From contig OZ022340.1 in the NCBI GenBank assembly GCA_963989245.1, forward strand, positions 32,757,210 to 32,821,209: a DNA stretch of 64,000 nt, written 5' to 3'. The notes under the pieces were generated by a model, which did no database searches, had not been told where the DNA came from, and saw nothing but the letters and a program-made list of their open reading frames with translations. Each line of letters begins with the position of its first letter. Within the stretch, counting starts at the first letter, position 1. This DNA is from Nansenia antarctica. Lineage: Eukaryota; Chordata; Actinopteri; Argentiniformes; Microstomatidae. This document shows, in pieces, positions 1-11,751 of the stretch. The position numbers and the translations under genes were made by a program.

Positions 1-3000
1 CTGTACGTCACTGACTCCCTCTCCGGCCGCTGTTTTCTGTGTGACACAGGTGCCCAGGTGAGCGTGCTGCCCGTATCGGCAATAGACATTAAAACAGGGA
101 AACAAGGACCCTCCCTTGAGGCTGCCAATGGCAGTGCTATCGCTACCTTCGGCAGGCGCACTGTGGGTTTGTGTTTTGCTGACCAGCGTTTTACCTGGAG
201 TTTTGTGTTGGCCAAAGTGTCTACTCTCCTCTCAGGCGCTGACTTTCTCTGCGCTAACAGCCTCCTGGTGGACGTGGGGAACCGCCGACTCGTCAACGCT
301 GAGACATTCGGCTCTTTGTCATGTGAGCGCAGTGACGCAGCCACAATGAAGCTGTCCAGTGCTGTCTCGCCGGCTGACGATTTTTCTCCTCTTCTATTGG
401 AGTTCTCAGACATCACAACACCTACCTTCTCGGCTGCTACCACCAAACACGGCGTCATGCATTACATCTCCACGGAAGGCCCACCAGTGCATGCCAGGGC
501 CCGTCGCCTCGACCCACACAAGCTCACCATCGCGAAAGAGGAGTTTGCAGCCATGGAGGCACTTGGCATCATTCGCCGTTCTGACAGTCCTTGGGCCTCG
601 CCTCTCCATCTCGTTCCCAAGTCCAACGGAGGCTGGCGTCCGTGCGGCGACTACCGGCGTCTAAATGATGTCACCACACCTGACCGTTACCCCGTTCCAC
701 ACATTCAAGACTTTTCAGCCCATCTAGCGGGCGCGTCTATTTTTTCTAAAGTGGATTTGGTACGGGGATACCACCAGGTGCCAGTTAGCCCTCAGGACGT
801 CCCCAAGACAGCGGTTATAACACCATTCGGACTTTTTGAGTTTTTGAGGATGCCGTTTGGCCTCAAGAATGCTGCCCAGACCTTTCAGAGGTTGATGGAC
901 GCCATGCTGGGCAACCTCCCTTTTGTGTTTGTCTACCTAGACGATATCCTGGTAGCTAGCACGTCCAAGGCAGAGCACCTATCCCACCTCCGTCTCCTCT
1001 TCAGTCGCCTCCGGGAACATGGATTAATCATCAACCCAGCAAAGTGCCAGTTTGGACTGCCTGCCATGGATTTCCTCGGCCACCACATCACTACTGCTGG
1101 GGCGGTCCCGCTGCCATCAAAGGTGGACGCTGTGCTGCAGCTCCCACGCCCTACCAGCATTAGAGCTTTACAGGAGTTCCTGGGGATGGTGAATTTCTAC
1201 CATCGATTCATCCCCCAGGCTGCCCACCTAATGCGACCCCTGTATGGGGCTCTCAAGGACAAGACCCCTAAGCACATCATCGCATGGTCCGACGAAATGT
1301 CAAAGGCATTCTCAGACACCAAGGAAGCCCTCGCGAGCGCGACCATGCTGACTCACCCCGTGCCTGAAGCTTCCGTGGCCTTGACAACTGATGCCTCAGA
1401 TTATGCCGTTGGAGGCGTTTACGAACAGCTGGTCAAGGGGGTTTGGCAACCCCTGGCATTTTTCAGCCGACAACTCCGCTCCAGTGAGCAAAAATACAGC
1501 ACCTTTGACCGAGAGCTCCTCGCTCTGTACTTGGCAGTCAGGCACTTCCGTTTCCTGCTGGAGGCTCAACCACAAACCCTTGATTTTTGCCATGGCTAAG
1601 GTGTCGGAGCCGTGGTCTGCCAGGCAGCAGCGTCATCTGGCTTATATCTCCGAGTTCACTACAGACATTCGGCATGTGGCGGGGAAGGACAACCCTGTAG
1701 CTGACTGCCTCTCTCGTGCCACTATCGGGGCTGTCCACCTCGGCATCGACTACGCCCATATGGCTGCGGATCAGGTTTCGGACCCAGACATCCAGGCATG
1801 CAGGACTGAAGTTTCTGGCCTCCAGTTGGCGGACATCCCCTTCAGTGACGACGGCACAACGCTGCTTTGTGACGTGTCCATGGAGCAGCCGCGCCCCGTG
1901 GTTCCACATGCATGGAGACGGCAAGTTTTCGAGGCCATACATGGCCTCTCACACCCAGGCAGGAAACCTTCGCAGCGCCTGATTGCGGCGAAATTCGTCT
2001 GGCCCAGGATGAAGGTTGACATTGGTGGGTGGGTCAAGACCTGCGTGCCATGCCAACGTGCGAAGGTCCATCGTCATGTTAAGGCCCCGCTGGAGCGGTT
2101 CACGGTCCCAGAAAGACGCTTCGACCATGTCAACATTGATCTGGTGGGTCCCCTTCCCGCCTCCAGGGGGTACACTCACCTTCTGACGATGGTGGACAGG
2201 ACCACCCGTTGGCCAGAGGCCGTCCCACTGACGGAGACTACCACAGCTGAGGTGGCCCGCGCATTCATCGGCACCTGGGTCTCCCGGTTTGGGGTCCCCT
2301 CAGACCTTTCCTCTGATCGGGGGGCCCAGTTCACTTCTGGCTTATGGACTTCCATTACTCAGCAGCTGGGTGTCTCCCTCCACCGCACTACGGCTTACCA
2401 CCCACAGGCCAATGGCCTGTGTGAACGTTTTCACCGGTCCATGAAGGCTGCCCTTAAAGCCGATCTCCGGGGCGACGGCTGGGTCGACAGGCTTCCTTGG
2501 GTGATGCTGGGACTCCGTACTGCACCTAAGGAGGACCTCCTTTCGTCCTCTGCTGAGCTGGTGTACGGCCAACCCCTCCGGGTTCCGGGGGATTTCCTCC
2601 CCTGTGCTACGGTCCCCTGGTCAGCACCAGAACAGCGAAGTGCGCTGCTGGACAAGGCCAAGTCCTTCCGGCCGATCCCTACCTCATGCCATGGCGTTCC
2701 TAAGGTACGTGTCCCGCCTGATCTGAAGGCAGCGGGGTATGTCTTTATCCGCCAAGACGCCCATCGAGCCCCTCTGCAACCGCCCTATGATGGTCCCTAC
2801 CGGGTCGTGGAGACAGGCGACAAATCCTTTATTATCGACATGGGGGGTAGTAAGGAACGCATCTCGGTGGATCGCCTTAAGCCAGCTCATCTGGACTTGG
2901 ACCGTCCCATCGAGGTGGCCCACCCGCCCCGCCGCGGTCGCCCCCCTGTTAAAACAGTCCCGACCCTAGCTCCTGCAGACCCCCTGCCCTGCCGTCCGAG

Positions 3001-3160
3001 GCCGGCCAAACGTCCGCCTGTTGTTTTTCCCCTGCCTCGGTCTCCTGTGCCTGCTCAAGGGCGCCAGAGTCGCTTTGGGCGAGTTATCAGAGTCCCTGAC
3101 CGTTTTTTGGGGCCGGTTCTTGTGAATTCTGGGGGGACGTGTGTAGTGACCGCTCGTTAG
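1..3160 (+). pseudogene. pol: Gypsy pol polyprotein, frameshifted in RNase H
   Basis: The product cuts the polyprotein, copies the RNA and integrates the cDNA. The open frame from base 1 shows a retropepsin active site (CDTGAQ, about base 43). The reverse transcriptase has DLVRGYHQV and the catalytic YLDD near base 935. RNase H starts at LTTDASDYAVGG. Near base 1563 the frame is lost: the strand continues two codon phases on with NHKPLIFAMAKV, and the usual stretch between FLLE and DHKPL is missing, so a short deletion and frameshift are likely. The second frame runs to 3160. It has an HHCC zinc region (CVPCQRAK), the integrase D (NIDLVGP), D (SSDRGAQF) and E (HPQANGLCERF), and a C-terminal tail. 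Because of the deletion no full pol can be made. Sure of the family; the deletion length is inferred. Confidence 0.92.
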
Positions 3161-3395
3161 TGAGCAGAGTATTCGTAATTCACGGCGTTCCAGCCTGTAC
3201 AAAGCACTGTTGATATGTTTGTGTTTACTCAATCACCCAGGTTGCTTAGCGGGTGATATGACGGGATATAAGTGGGACAAAGATGGATGAATGTTGTTGT
3301 TGTCAGTACGCATGCAGAGAGTGAGAATAAAGCACATGATTGTTTTTCTACCGGCAAACCGACTACATCGTCCAGTTATTGCCGTCACTCCTACA
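3141..3395 (+). repeat. 3' LTR of the gypsy element
   Basis: A G-run resembling a polypurine tract (about 3131-3136) precedes TGTAGTGACC; the far end reads GTCACTCCTACA, giving TG...CA ends with a short inverted repeat. A TATA-like GATATAAG lies near 3264 and AATAAA near 3327. About 255 bp, short for an LTR. The exact ends are inferred because the 5' LTR is not available for comparison. Confidence 0.6.
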
Positions 3396-3775
3396 ACCAT
3401 CTGTTTTATTGAATTCACAACCACCTGTAGCTTACTTCAGGAAAAACAAATAAAATGTGAAAATAAAAATCTTAATAAATAAAATGTACACTGTCACATC
3501 AAATGTGCAACATTCCACTCGAATGAGAGGAACTAGGGGCTCTTAGAGAACTTGGAGCTTATACTGTAGCTTTCCTGAGGAACAATAAACATACCCAAAC
3601 TAAACTGCAACATAAACAGGCTATAGCCAAATATAAAATACTGTTTCAAGTCAGTCAGTTTCAAGTCATATTTAGGAGGAGATAAGACAGCAAGTCAGCA
3701 ATAATCAATAAAACAAAAACAAAAAACATTTCACCTAAGGAGATTTCAGACTCAAACCTTACTTCTGATTAAGCA
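3396..3775. other. AT-rich non-coding stretch, no gene seen
   Basis: No coding signal or repeat could be recognised. It probably belongs to the 3' part of the adjacent hAT relic. Confidence 0.5.
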
Positions 3776-4407
3776 GCATCACTGTCAGATTAGCCTTGAG
3801 AAATACAAGCATCTCAGCGTTTTTGGCACTCAGCCTGTTCCTCTTATCATCTCAAATATGTCCTGCTATGCTGAAAAGTCGCTCGCTATCTACACTTGTG
3901 CAAGGTGCACAGAGAAAGACCTAAAACTCTCGCGCTAATAGTTGTTGTTGCTATGGACCTTAGTCTAGCTTAGTGACTTCCTGCTCGCGGGGTCACATGA
4001 CGTCGCTGAACACTACCTACACTACGCTCGTGAAGTCGCGCTGGAACTCTGACCAGCACTCGTGGAACACCTCTCGTCCAATCAAAGCACTCGGTCCCTT
4101 TATGACGTCGAGCCCAGTGTGCGCTTCGGCGCTCTCGGAGCGAATCGACGAACGCAGCAAATGCCGTATGATATTCGTGGTATTGAAAGTCCTTGCGTGC
4201 GTTCCTCCGCGAGGAATTTCTTTTGCGCAGACATTACAAACTGCATATTTGTTGTCTCTTTCCGACACTGTGTAATATTTCCAGACTGGCGACGCCATTT
4301 TGTTAACTGATCGGTCGTGTTTGATCGGCCGTTTTGAGAACTCCGATCAAAACCGATCAAGGCCATATCGGCCGATACCGATCGGCGCCGATCAGATCGG
4401 AGCATCA
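3776..4407 (-). mobile_element. hAT relic with BED finger and dimerisation domain
   Basis: On the minus strand the right part encodes a BED zinc finger: WKYYTVSERDNKYAVCNVC then a His-containing end, bases about 4298-4160. The left part (about 3900-3780) encodes a hAT C-terminal dimerisation motif ending NRLSAKNAEMLVFLKANL. The catalytic core between them is missing, so this is an internally deleted copy of a ZBED-type transposase. The right end reads TAGTGATGCTCCGATC on the minus strand, a plausible hAT terminus. The left terminus was not found. Confidence 0.75.
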
Positions 4408-4408
4408 C

Positions 4409-4826
4409 TAGTAGTTAACTAGGTAACAATGTAAAGTAGTGTTGTAGTTAACTAGGTAACAATGTAAAGTAGTGTTCTAGTTAACTAGGTAACAATGTAA
4501 AGTAGTGTTGTAGTTAACTAGGTAACAATGTAAAGTAGTGTTGTAGTTAACTAGGTAACAATGTAAAGTAGTGTTGTAGTTAACTAGGTAACAATGTAAA
4601 GTAGTGTTCTAGTTAACTAGGTAACAATGTAAAGTAGTGTTCTAGTTAACTAGGTAACAATGTAAAGTAGTGTTGTAGTTAACTAGGTAACAATGTAAAG
4701 TAGTGTTGTAGTTAACTAGGTAACAATGTAAAGTAGTGTTGTAGTTAACTAGGTAACAATGTAAAGTAGTGTTGTAGTTAACTAGGTAACAATGTAAAGT
4801 AGTGTTGTAGTTAACTAGGTAGCAGT
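4409..4826. repeat. 33-bp minisatellite, about 12.5 copies
   Basis: The unit contains TAGTTAACTAGGTAACAATG and ends GTAAAGTAGTGTTG. Copies are almost identical, differing mainly at one G/C position (GTTG/GTTC), so the array is young or homogenised. It abuts the hAT terminus on its left. Confidence 0.95.
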
Positions 4827-5109
4827 CCAATCCATTACGTTGCAGTATTTTGGCTTGACTAGCAAGTTTGTGTTGTGATTCTCAACAACGTTGAAACGTA
4901 GTTTCACCCTTTTCCATAGTTTTGAATAATAAATGTGTGGACTGACGATGTAGCGCAGCCTAGCTTATTCTAATAATTATTTAACATACTTTCATTCTGA
5001 ATGATTCCCCCCTCCTCCCAGACAAGGTCACATTATTATTGGATTGGTTGTTTGCCTGCCGGGTGAAGTTAGCTAAACATTTAACCTGCTAACTATCAAG
5101 AGAAACATC

Positions 5110-6087
5110 ATGTCACTCTCCAAAGGTGTAAAGAGGAAAGTTGACGGTGAAAACAGGGCATTTAAAGAGGAATGGACAGCGAACTATAATGTTCATCCTA
5201 CCTGGTTTCATCAACGCAAAGCCGTTGTGAGACTCACATCTTCCGTGCTCACAATGTTTCCTTTCTATACATGCGAGTCGTCCTTTTCCTCAATGAATAT
5301 GATAAAGACGCACGAGAGGAATCGATTGATGCAAAAAAAAAAATGAGAACTGCCTGCGGATTAAAGTGACGTCCATATAACCAGATATCAAGCAAATACT
5401 GACCGATGGGAGATGCCACTTTTCACATTAAGTGAGTACCAAGCCTGTCGTTATTGTATTTAATAACCTAATTGTATTTTGTATATTTTGAATGAATGGC
5501 TCATTGTAATTATTATCCCTAATAGCGTGTTTGCTCTGTCGTTTCAGGAGCATAGGCCTATGCACCACCACCCCTCGCATAAGCGGATTACTTTTCTTTC
5601 TTTTCTTTTTTTCACCGATTTTGTTGTCAATGTTTTTCAGAATATTAAACTGAATTTGCTTTGTTACTGTTCATATGTGTGTTGCAGTCACATATACGTA
5701 AACATTACGTTTGAATTATTTACTGAGCTGGTGTTATTTTTTTCAAACCACACACGGCTATTTCAGCACTACACGTTGTCCACCTACTTATGATTCACTA
5801 TGAGGGGTTCAGCGTCAGTGCGCTTCGGTGCACCCCGCTGCCTGATTGTCTGTCCCTGTGTCATTCACTCTCAACATGGATAAAAGTACAATAAGCATTA
5901 TTCAGGTGGAGGTAGATTCTCTATTCGGACATTATAGGCGCTATATGTGGGACTGTCGGTCGGATATTGTAAAAAAAAAAAAAAAAAAAAAGAAAAAAAG
6001 TGGATTCTCCAAATATTCTGCTGGGCCAAATATTATTGGTGATGGGCCAGCAATGGCCCGCGGGCCGCCTATTGCCGACCCCTGCTC
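5110..6087 (+). pseudogene. hAT transposase, internally deleted (N and C termini joined)
   Basis: The frame at 5110-5346 begins KRKVDGENRAFKEEWTANY, the N-terminal motif of the GTF2IRD2/EPM2AIP1-like hAT group. It passes directly into FYTCESSFSSMNMIKTHERN, the C-terminal dimerisation motif. Hundreds of central residues are missing. The stretch 6040-6087 ends in GCCGACCCCTGC, which on the minus strand matches the CAGGGGTCGGC terminus common in hAT elements. A poly-A tract at about 5970-5999 lies inside. The left terminus was not located. Confidence 0.7.
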
Positions 6088-6144
6088 TACTACATTTAAA
6101 AAATGTGTTTGATGCCTGAGAAGATGCACGATACCCTTTGTTTT

Positions 6145-6179
6145 GCACTCTCCCTCCCTCTCTCTCCCCCCCTCTCTCT

Positions 6180-6260
<81 letters not shown>

Positions 6261-6285
6261 TCACTTTCTCTCACTCACACACTGA
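6145..6285. repeat. (CT)n followed by (AC)n microsatellite
   Basis: C-rich and CT dinucleotide runs pass into ACACAC. All open frames here on both strands are low-complexity artefacts. Confidence 0.97.
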
Positions 6286-6429
6286 CAGCCAGTCTGCAGT
6301 ACCATAGCCAACTACTGATCCAACAAACAGAAAAGTAAACCAGATACAAAACAAGTAGTTCCCTAGTTTGAAAGGAGGAAATAAATGCATTTCTCTACCT
6401 TAGTGGGAGACCTGGCACTGGGAGGAGGC

Positions 6430-6680
6430 AGCTAGTTTCTAGTAGTCAGGGCTGTAGGAGGTGGTTGCAAGGTGTAGGCAGGCTTGCAAGGTGTCATCAG
6501 CCACTGTGGATCTGTCATCGAAAAGGCAATCTGCAGCCTCGAGAAACGCTTTTCACAATTTCGCCGTCTTTGAATGACTTTTTGTGTTTAACAAGAACGT
6601 GACTGACGCGATAAGAAGCTATCGTTGCAGCCGTACGTTTTCGCTCTTTTGCCACATTTCCCTTCTTCGAAATAGCCATC
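6430..6680 (-). pseudogene. hAT transposase fragment (GTF2IRD2/ZMYM-like), frameshifted
   Basis: The minus strand from about 6680 reads MAISKKGNVAKERKRTAATI then SYRVSHVLVKHKKSFKDGEI. The latter resembles the S/T-Y-x-V...K.KKP...GE segment that follows the finger in this hAT group. A one-base slip then moves the frame to FLEAADCLFDD before a stop. Only a short N-terminal part survives. The family call rests on motif resemblance and is moderate. Confidence 0.5.
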
Positions 6681-7194
6681 GTAGATTTGCAGATCAGACA
6701 GACGCACTTCCAATATCACATCGTGTAAAAAAGTCCTCCTCCCATTCTGGATGGAAGTTGTACGTTATTGGTTTCTTACTTGGTCCAGCTTCCCACTCAT
6801 TTGTATACCCTTTCTTTAGTATTATATAGTAGAAATTGGAAGGCTAACTAGGTAATTAGTCTCGCCGGTATTTTGTATTTTGTAGTTGGCGCTGTTGACT
6901 GCGCATGCGTGGTGAACCGTGTGTTAGGTGAAAAGATCAGATCTCAGACTGGCTTACCTGTATGTCAATCAAGTGTCAAAAGCCATAGTGAGGATGGATG
7001 ATTGGCAAACTTTTTTTTTATTTGTATTTTTATTATCTCCTTTTGGGTTTTGTTCAATGCCATGCGATCTACCCATACTACCTTTGCGATCGACCGGGGC
7101 AACCCTGCTTTAGACGTACGAGGACGGGAAGACATTTCTCCGTTTGTTTTTCCGGGGATGTCACGTTTGCCCCGGAAGACCGACACTGCGCATG
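6681..7194. other. Non-coding spacer, no gene seen
   Basis: AT-rich sequence between the hAT fragment and the outer TA-flanked element. No coding or structural signal was recognised. Confidence 0.5.
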
Positions 7195-7756
7195 TACCGT
7201 ATTTTCCGGACTATAAGTCGCTCCTGAGTATAAGTTGCATCAGTCAAAAATGCGCCATTAACTCTTTGACTGCCAGCCATGTTCAGAGCGGAGAGCTCCA
7301 CACTGCCAGACTTTTGGGGCATTTTCGCTGAACTTTGAAGACCCACCAAATATTGACTTTTCGGACTACATAAACATTGAACATATCTACCAAAACTTTA
7401 GACTCTCTTCTTTCATCAGAAAAAGAAAGTTTGTTTCTAGCCTCTTTGAGTGTTTAGAAATCGGCCGTAGAACATAGGGTGGTTTCAGCAAAAACACCTG
7501 ATTTTGACCAATAAACAGAGAAAACGAGCTTTTTCTGCAGAGAAGCAAATTCAAGCAAAACGGTGGCTGACGTCCACATATTTTAGTTTTAGTGACACCT
7601 CAAACATCTGAAAAGTTGTTTACTTCTATGAAACAATAAAAACAACACAGGAAAAAAGGCTTTTGATGACAAAATAACTACATTTATTCACAGATTTAGA
7701 ACTTTTTATTTTTTTCATTTTCATTTTTCATTTTCCATTTTTTTTTTCATCATCAC

Positions 7757-10700
7757 TCAATAATAATTTTTTTCTGTGTGGTAGGCTTTGAAGCACTCTC
7801 CTGAGTGCAGGGGTACATGGCAGGACCTGCACCACATTCTGGTCTCTCTCCTTTTACCCCTTCGAACGCAGACCCTACATTTTCTTGCTGGCTTTGTGTT
7901 ATTGCTGGTGGGCCTTAATTTTTCCAACTCATGCCTGGCCATCCGGCCATCCAGCCTGCTGTCTGGGTCTCTCTGTCTTGCGGCCCTGGTTTGTCGGACC
8001 TCCTCTTCCTCCTCTTCCTCCTCCTCCTCCTCCTCCCCCCCCTCCTCCTCTCTCCCCCTCCTCCTCTCTCCTCCTCTTCCTCCTCCTCCTCCTCCACATA
8101 GGTTTTTTCAGTCCACGACCTCGCCACCCTCCTCACAAACTCCAAGTGTGTTTTGCACTTCCCCGGGTTCCTGGCCTTGTACAGCACATATGCATTGAAC
8201 ACACACAGCTGAAATAAGTACCGTATTTTCCGCCCTATAAGGCGCACCGGAGTATAAGGCGCACCTTCAATGAATGGCCTATTTTAGAAAATTTTTCATA
8301 TACAAGGCGCACCGGCTTATAAGGCGCACCGGCTTATAAGGCGCATAGAATAGATACTGCAGTCAAACGTTTGACTGGGGTTGCGTTACGCCCAAGCTCC
8401 ACCTACTGCGTTGCGTCACCTCTCCATCGGTGTTGTGTCAACTTCCCGTTGTCCAAGCTCCACCTGAGCGTTGTCACCATCAACGTTCTACCTGCTCCAC
8501 TGTCAAAAATATATATTTTTCCACCTCAAGTATCAGCCGTTCGTCATCCATTTTTGCAACAAGCGTCAAGGACCTGCGGTGATTCACAGCTGACTCGCGT
8601 GAATAGCAATTCGCAATAGCTGCAACCACGAGATATAGAGTAGTTAGCTACAAGCATTTTCAATCTGCTATTATCTCTATTAGTGGATTAACCGCTGTGG
8701 TGATTTAACAGCTGATAAAAATACATCAAGTAGACTACAAACAGAGCAAAACAACACCAGAAAACAACCAATAGGCTATACAATTATAACCAACAACCAA
8801 TATGTGACAGCTCCTGGTGAAATGTGCAACGTACTTTTTCAGTTTTTACACATGCTTAAACTACAGATTGTAAGCTTTCAAATGATGTGTCATACATTCA
8901 AATCAGAGAAAGATTGAACACGACAGGCGTATTTGAATGTTGGTTCATCTCAAACACTGAATGGGAGAAAAGTGAATCTCACCAAACCACAACAAACGCT
9001 GCTAGCGGCTAACAGCTAACAAAACACATCGCTACGAAGGTCTAAACTGTATTTTAATAACATGACAACATACTGGGAGAACATCGACATGCTAAAAACA
9101 CATAACTACACATAACTAGATGAACACACAGTTCTTGCTTTTGAACACGAGCTAAAACGAAAGTATGTTTACAAATCAACCCTCCCTTACCGGTAGCCTC
9201 CGGCAAACGAGAATAATGAATCCAATACACAAATGATAAGTGTTTAGTGATCGTTAAACTGTTGTTTATTATATCGAGTGGGTACTTTAAAACTTCAAGT
9301 TGAAAGCACCAAGAATCTCACTTTGTTCCCTCGGAAACTCTGTTTAGTCTTCTTTACTTGGGGTCTTGTGGTGTGGGACTGTGAGTAAGCACAACACCGG
9401 TGTTTACTGATTACCGTAATGCTGCAAGCGGTGTGAGTGTCCGAATTGAACAGTTGGGTGAGTACGGCATCCATTCAGAGCACATGATAGCATAACAATA
9501 GCATTCGCGGAGATTCCAAGATGGCGGCCGTCGTTTACTGATTACCGTAATGCTGCAAGCGGTGCGGCTTTGTAGTTTACCAGTCGTACTGAAACATTGT
9601 ATTATTATTAAAAAAAAAATATTGGTCATGTAATTTTTACATTTTGATCCATATATAAGGCGCACCGGGTTATAAGGCGCACTGTCGTTTTTTTTTTTTT
9701 TTTGGGACTTTTAAGTGCGCCTTATAGGGCGGAAAATACGGTATGCCACAAACTTCTTTGACCAGTTGAGTGTTTTCCGTATGAATGGGTAATATGCAAT
9801 GTTCTGGTCAAGTTTGTCCACCCCATTCATGCAGGCATTGTATGCCACAACACACTGCGGTTTGAGCTGACCCACCTTCTCCTTCTTCCCCTTCTGCCAC
9901 ACCTCCACCCTCTGCATGCTGTCATGGTGGCAGGTTGTCACCATCCTCACCAGACGCTTGTCCTGCCATGCCATAACCAGCACCCTGCCATTGTGCCGCA
10001 CCACCCTCCCCTCCACACCCAAGTCCTTCTTTGTCGGCTCCCTTATGATCTGCGGTTCCCCCCTGTTTTTTCGCAGTGTTCCGCAGACGTTGGTGTTGGC
10101 TTTGATCAACTGCTCACAAAGTTGAACAGAGTTGTAGAAGTTGTCCATGTAAAGTGTGTATCCGTGTCCTGTGAGACGGTCAAGGAGGGAGAACACTGTG
10201 TCTGGGAGTGTGTTATGCTGGCCAACATAAGGCTTAATGTTAAAACAATACCCAGTATAAGAGTCACACAGTATGTAGGATTTAATTCCATACTTCACCG
10301 GCTTCTGAGGGTTATACACTTTGAATGATAGGCGGCCACGCCACTGCATCATTCCTTCATCAATGCAGATACTTTCAAAGGGCTGATACAGCTCTTTGAA
10401 TTTGGCTACAACATGATCTAAAATAGGACGCACTTTATACATTTGATCTGTGGCGTCCTGTGATGCATTATTGTTGTAGTGGAGGAACTTCCAGATGAGC
10501 TGATACCTGTTCCTGGACATGGTTTTATTGAAGTATGGAGTGGCGTCCTGTGGATCCACACTCCAATACATTTCTATTTTTGGCTTTTTTATGTAACCGG
10601 TGATGAAAGTGAGTCCAAAGAATCGTTTCAGTTCTGGGACTGTCACCGGTTTCCATGACCTCCCTCTGGAGTGTCGGGATGTGCCTGTAAAAACTGCTTG

Positions 10701-10944
10701 GCATACAGGTTGGTTTGATCTGCAATGTGCTGCACCAGCTCATCAGGAATGAGCAGCTCCAGGAAATCAACCGGCCGGTCAGATTTCAGCTCTGCAGCAG
10801 CATTCTGGGGTCCAGGGGTTGCCGTGAATGGAACCTTTGTGGGTTGCCAGTCACCGTCACCCCAACCAGCAGCTTTCTCTGAAGACAGCCGTCTCCTTGC
10901 AGCAAACCCACTGGTTGAGGCACGTCCTCTGCTCGATTCAGGAA
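7757..10944 (-). pseudogene. piggyBac transposase exon 2, split and frameshifted
   Basis: This is a DDD cut-and-paste transposase that recognises the TTAA-flanked termini. An acceptor (TTTACAG on the minus strand) precedes 10944. The frame gives DELVQHIADQTNLYAKQFL, slips one base near 10650, and continues from TVPELKRFFGLTFITG. The catalytic aspartates are seen in IDEGMMQW, YMDNFYNS and NGVDKLDQ. At 9743 the frame stops where a TA-flanked element (8221-9741) sits in a TAC codon. Beyond it, at 8220, the protein resumes with FQLCVFNAYVLYKAR. A glutamate-rich tract (CTC repeats near 8000-8100) follows. The end is the family's cysteine-rich domain, KCRVCVRRGKR...WCRSCHVPLHSGEC, stopping at 7757. 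Dead copy. Confidence 0.9.
8221..9741. mobile_element. TA-flanked element, GGCGC-variant, inside the piggyBac ORF
   Basis: The termini are CCGTATTTTCCGCCCTATAA and its complement, with TA duplicated (8219-8220, 9742-9743). It shares the outer 13 bp with the element at 7197 but has CTATAAGGCGCACC subterminal repeats instead of CTATAAGTCGC, so it is a sister subfamily. It is about 1.5 kb with no transposase frame. Removing it with one TA restores the reading frame of the piggyBac across the junction. Confidence 0.88.
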
Positions 10945-11751
10945 CTGTAAAATATTGAAATATATACTATTTTATACAAAATATATATATACAAAAGGCA
11001 TGTTTTATTGCTTTGTAATGATGTAGTGTAATAGTGTAATAGTAGGGTGTTAGGTACCAATTTTAAAGATTGCTTCTGCTGGTACAATTGATATACATTG
11101 TTCTAGAGCATACTCTCAGGAGCACAGAGCACTTTGTTTTATGATGATAGGACATACGGTTGCTGAGATACAACCCATTTTGTGAACCAAGACAGGTCAA
11201 AAAGGTCGCGCACCTAACAATGGACACCTGTCTTCCGGAATGGCACCAAATGGACCTTTTTATCACTATATTTTACATACTTTACTTCATAGCTTAAGAT
11301 AGGTTGGTCACACTGTAATGACATTTTTAGGGATGATAGAAACTACTATGCATGACATTTACAACAAATAAATATAAAAATATTATGCTAATTTAATGAA
11401 TAATATGCAAATGTATGTGTTAATTTACGCAAATCGGTGGGAAAATCTTGATTAAAAACCGTTTTAACAGCTCCATTCACCCCAATCACTTAAAATAAAG
11501 TGTTAACCTATTATAGTATACTATTATAGTATAATTAACAATGCTCCCTTTGTGTTGATTTTAAGTCATATGTGATTAATTCATAAATAATTGTGATTTA
11601 AAATCCATATTATGAAAACTATTTCTATAATAGGCGAATCAGTATTGTGACCATGCATGAGTTATGAAAAGCCCATTTTCATATAGGCTATTTATTTATT
11701 TAATAAACAATGAGTTATAATCAAAGATCATATATGATCAAAGGACAGCTA

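Larger units (their letters stand above)
1..3395 (+). mobile_element. Ty3/gypsy LTR retrotransposon, 3' part, cut by window edge
   Basis: The window opens inside pol. Protease, reverse transcriptase, RNase H and integrase follow in that order and are succeeded by a short 3' LTR. The order RT-RNaseH-IN is that of Ty3/gypsy, not copia. No envelope-like frame follows the integrase. The gag region and 5' LTR lie outside the window. Confidence 0.93.

Noticed and set aside
4409..4826. CRISPR-like array appearance of the 33-bp and 20-bp repeats
   Set aside because: Units are head-to-tail with no unique spacers, in a vertebrate genome. These are minisatellites.
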